Below, one piece after another: positions 13,398-13,736 of a DNA stretch of 13,736 nt (positions are counted from its first letter, which is position 1; each line of letters opens with the position of its first letter). The position numbers and the translations under genes were made by a program. The notes under the pieces were generated by a model, which saw only the letters and a list, made by a program, of their open reading frames with translations, did not search any database and was not told the origin of the DNA. The DNA comes from Actinomycetota bacterium (lineage in GTDB: Bacteria; Actinomycetota; Acidimicrobiia; Acidimicrobiales; Microtrichaceae): contig SXMI01000237.1 of NCBI GenBank assembly GCA_005777415.1, positions 1 through 13,736 of the forward strand, given 5' to 3'.

Positions 13398-13736
13398 ATG
13401 TGGGTGACCGTGGGCGAGGGGCGACCCGAACGGATCCCGATCAACGCGCCGTCCATCGGGCCGGAGGAACTCGCGGCGGTGCAGCGGGTCCTCAGCTCGG
13501 GGTGGATCGGCACGGGGCCGGAGTGCGACCGATTCGAGCAGGAGCTGGCCGACCTCCTCGGTGGTGTCGAGGTGGTGTGCACCAACTCGTGCACTGCGTC
13601 GATCGAGATCGCCGTCGACTACCTGGGCCTGCCGCCAGGGAGCCGTGTCGGCGTCCCGGCGTGGACCCACCCTGCAACCGCGCTGCCGGCCGCGCTCAGC
13701 GGGGCGACGGTTGTCCTCCTCGACGTCGACCCTGAC
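13398..13736 (+). CDS. DegT/DnrJ/EryC1/StrS aminotransferase, N-terminal part (runs off right edge)
   Basis: The frame from the ATG at 13398 is open to the last base and gives 113 residues. It begins near IPINAPSIGPEELAAVQRVL and SGWIGTGPECDRFEQELADLL, the classic start of PLP-dependent sugar aminotransferases. TNSCTASIEIAVDYLG matches the PLP phosphate-binding segment (usually T-S-G-T-A-A-L), here with Ser-Cys in place of Ser-Gly. VGVPAWTHPATALPAALSGATVVLLDVDPD matches the next strand-helix and the D-V-D motif that contacts the cofactor ring. The catalytic Lys would lie beyond the edge. Members convert keto-sugars (usually nucleotide-linked) to amino-sugars. This suggests the cluster product contains an amino-sugar. 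No clear ribosome site precedes the ATG; GTGs at 13404 and 13410 are alternatives. Confidence 0.92.
   Translation, partial: MWVTVGEGRPERIPINAPSIGPEELAAVQRVLSSGWIGTGPECDRFEQELADLLGGVEVVCTNSCTASIEIAVDYLGLPPGSRVGVPAWTHPATALPAALSGATVVLLDVDPD

Noticed and set aside
13400..13735. Arg-rich open frame at the right edge from a GTG at 13400
   Set aside because: The frame starting at 13398 encodes an unmistakable sugar aminotransferase N-terminus; the other frame is its shadow.
1..13736. Mobile elements, CRISPR arrays, phage or toxin-antitoxin genes
   Set aside because: No transposase, integrase, regularly spaced repeat or small paired genes of that kind were seen.

Overview
The window is a GC-rich stretch of bacterial DNA, most likely from an actinomycete-type genome. 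Evidence is the strong G/C bias at third codon positions, many GTG/TTG starts, several apparently leaderless starts, and a Thr-rich linker in a lipoprotein of the kind common in Acidimicrobiia such as Ilumatobacter. That taxonomic guess is an inference. I see no rRNA, confident tRNA, transposase, integrase or CRISPR array. The content looks like the inside of a biosynthesis and export cluster for a heavily decorated small molecule or surface glycan. No glycosyltransferase, PKS or NRPS lies inside the window, so the scaffold is unknown.

Layout. Left part (1-2591): the start of a RebM/tocopherol-type SAM methyltransferase on the minus strand, running off the left edge; divergent from it, a short terpene-cyclase-like alpha/alpha-barrel protein with a DxDD-like motif; then a cytochrome P450 with an odd I-helix. 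Transport part (2643-4918): a divergent pair made of an ABC-2 permease (minus) and its Wzt-like ATPase with a C-terminal beta-sandwich domain (plus). Central part (4961-8398, all minus): three phytanoyl-CoA-dioxygenase-like (PhyH) Fe(II)/2-oxoglutarate oxygenases joined by ATGA overlaps, followed by a secreted lipoprotein. One of these oxygenases has Asn in place of the metal-binding Asp.

Carbamoylation part (8672-12260): a 55-codon membrane protein of the DUF5989/SxtK type, a NodU/CmcH-type O-carbamoyltransferase, and, convergent, a membrane protein whose N-terminal part looks like SxtJ and whose C-terminal part is an SGNH/GDSL hydrolase. This resembles the sxtI-J-K-L set of saxitoxin clusters, with J and L apparently fused. 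Right part (12441 to the end): a fourth PhyH oxygenase and the start of a DegT/DnrJ/EryC1/StrS sugar aminotransferase that runs off the right edge.

How it may work together (inference): an amino-sugar-containing or terpenoid/lipid-linked product is methylated, hydroxylated by the P450 and several PhyH enzymes, and O-carbamoylated. It is then exported by the ABC-2 system, with the membrane-anchored SGNH hydrolase and the lipoprotein acting at or outside the membrane. Clearest points for follow-up: the SxtJ-SGNH fusion beside a DUF5989/carbamoyltransferase pair, the HxN PhyH in a three-oxygenase operon, the P450 lacking the I-helix Thr, and the -10 elements placed 6-7 nt before start codons.
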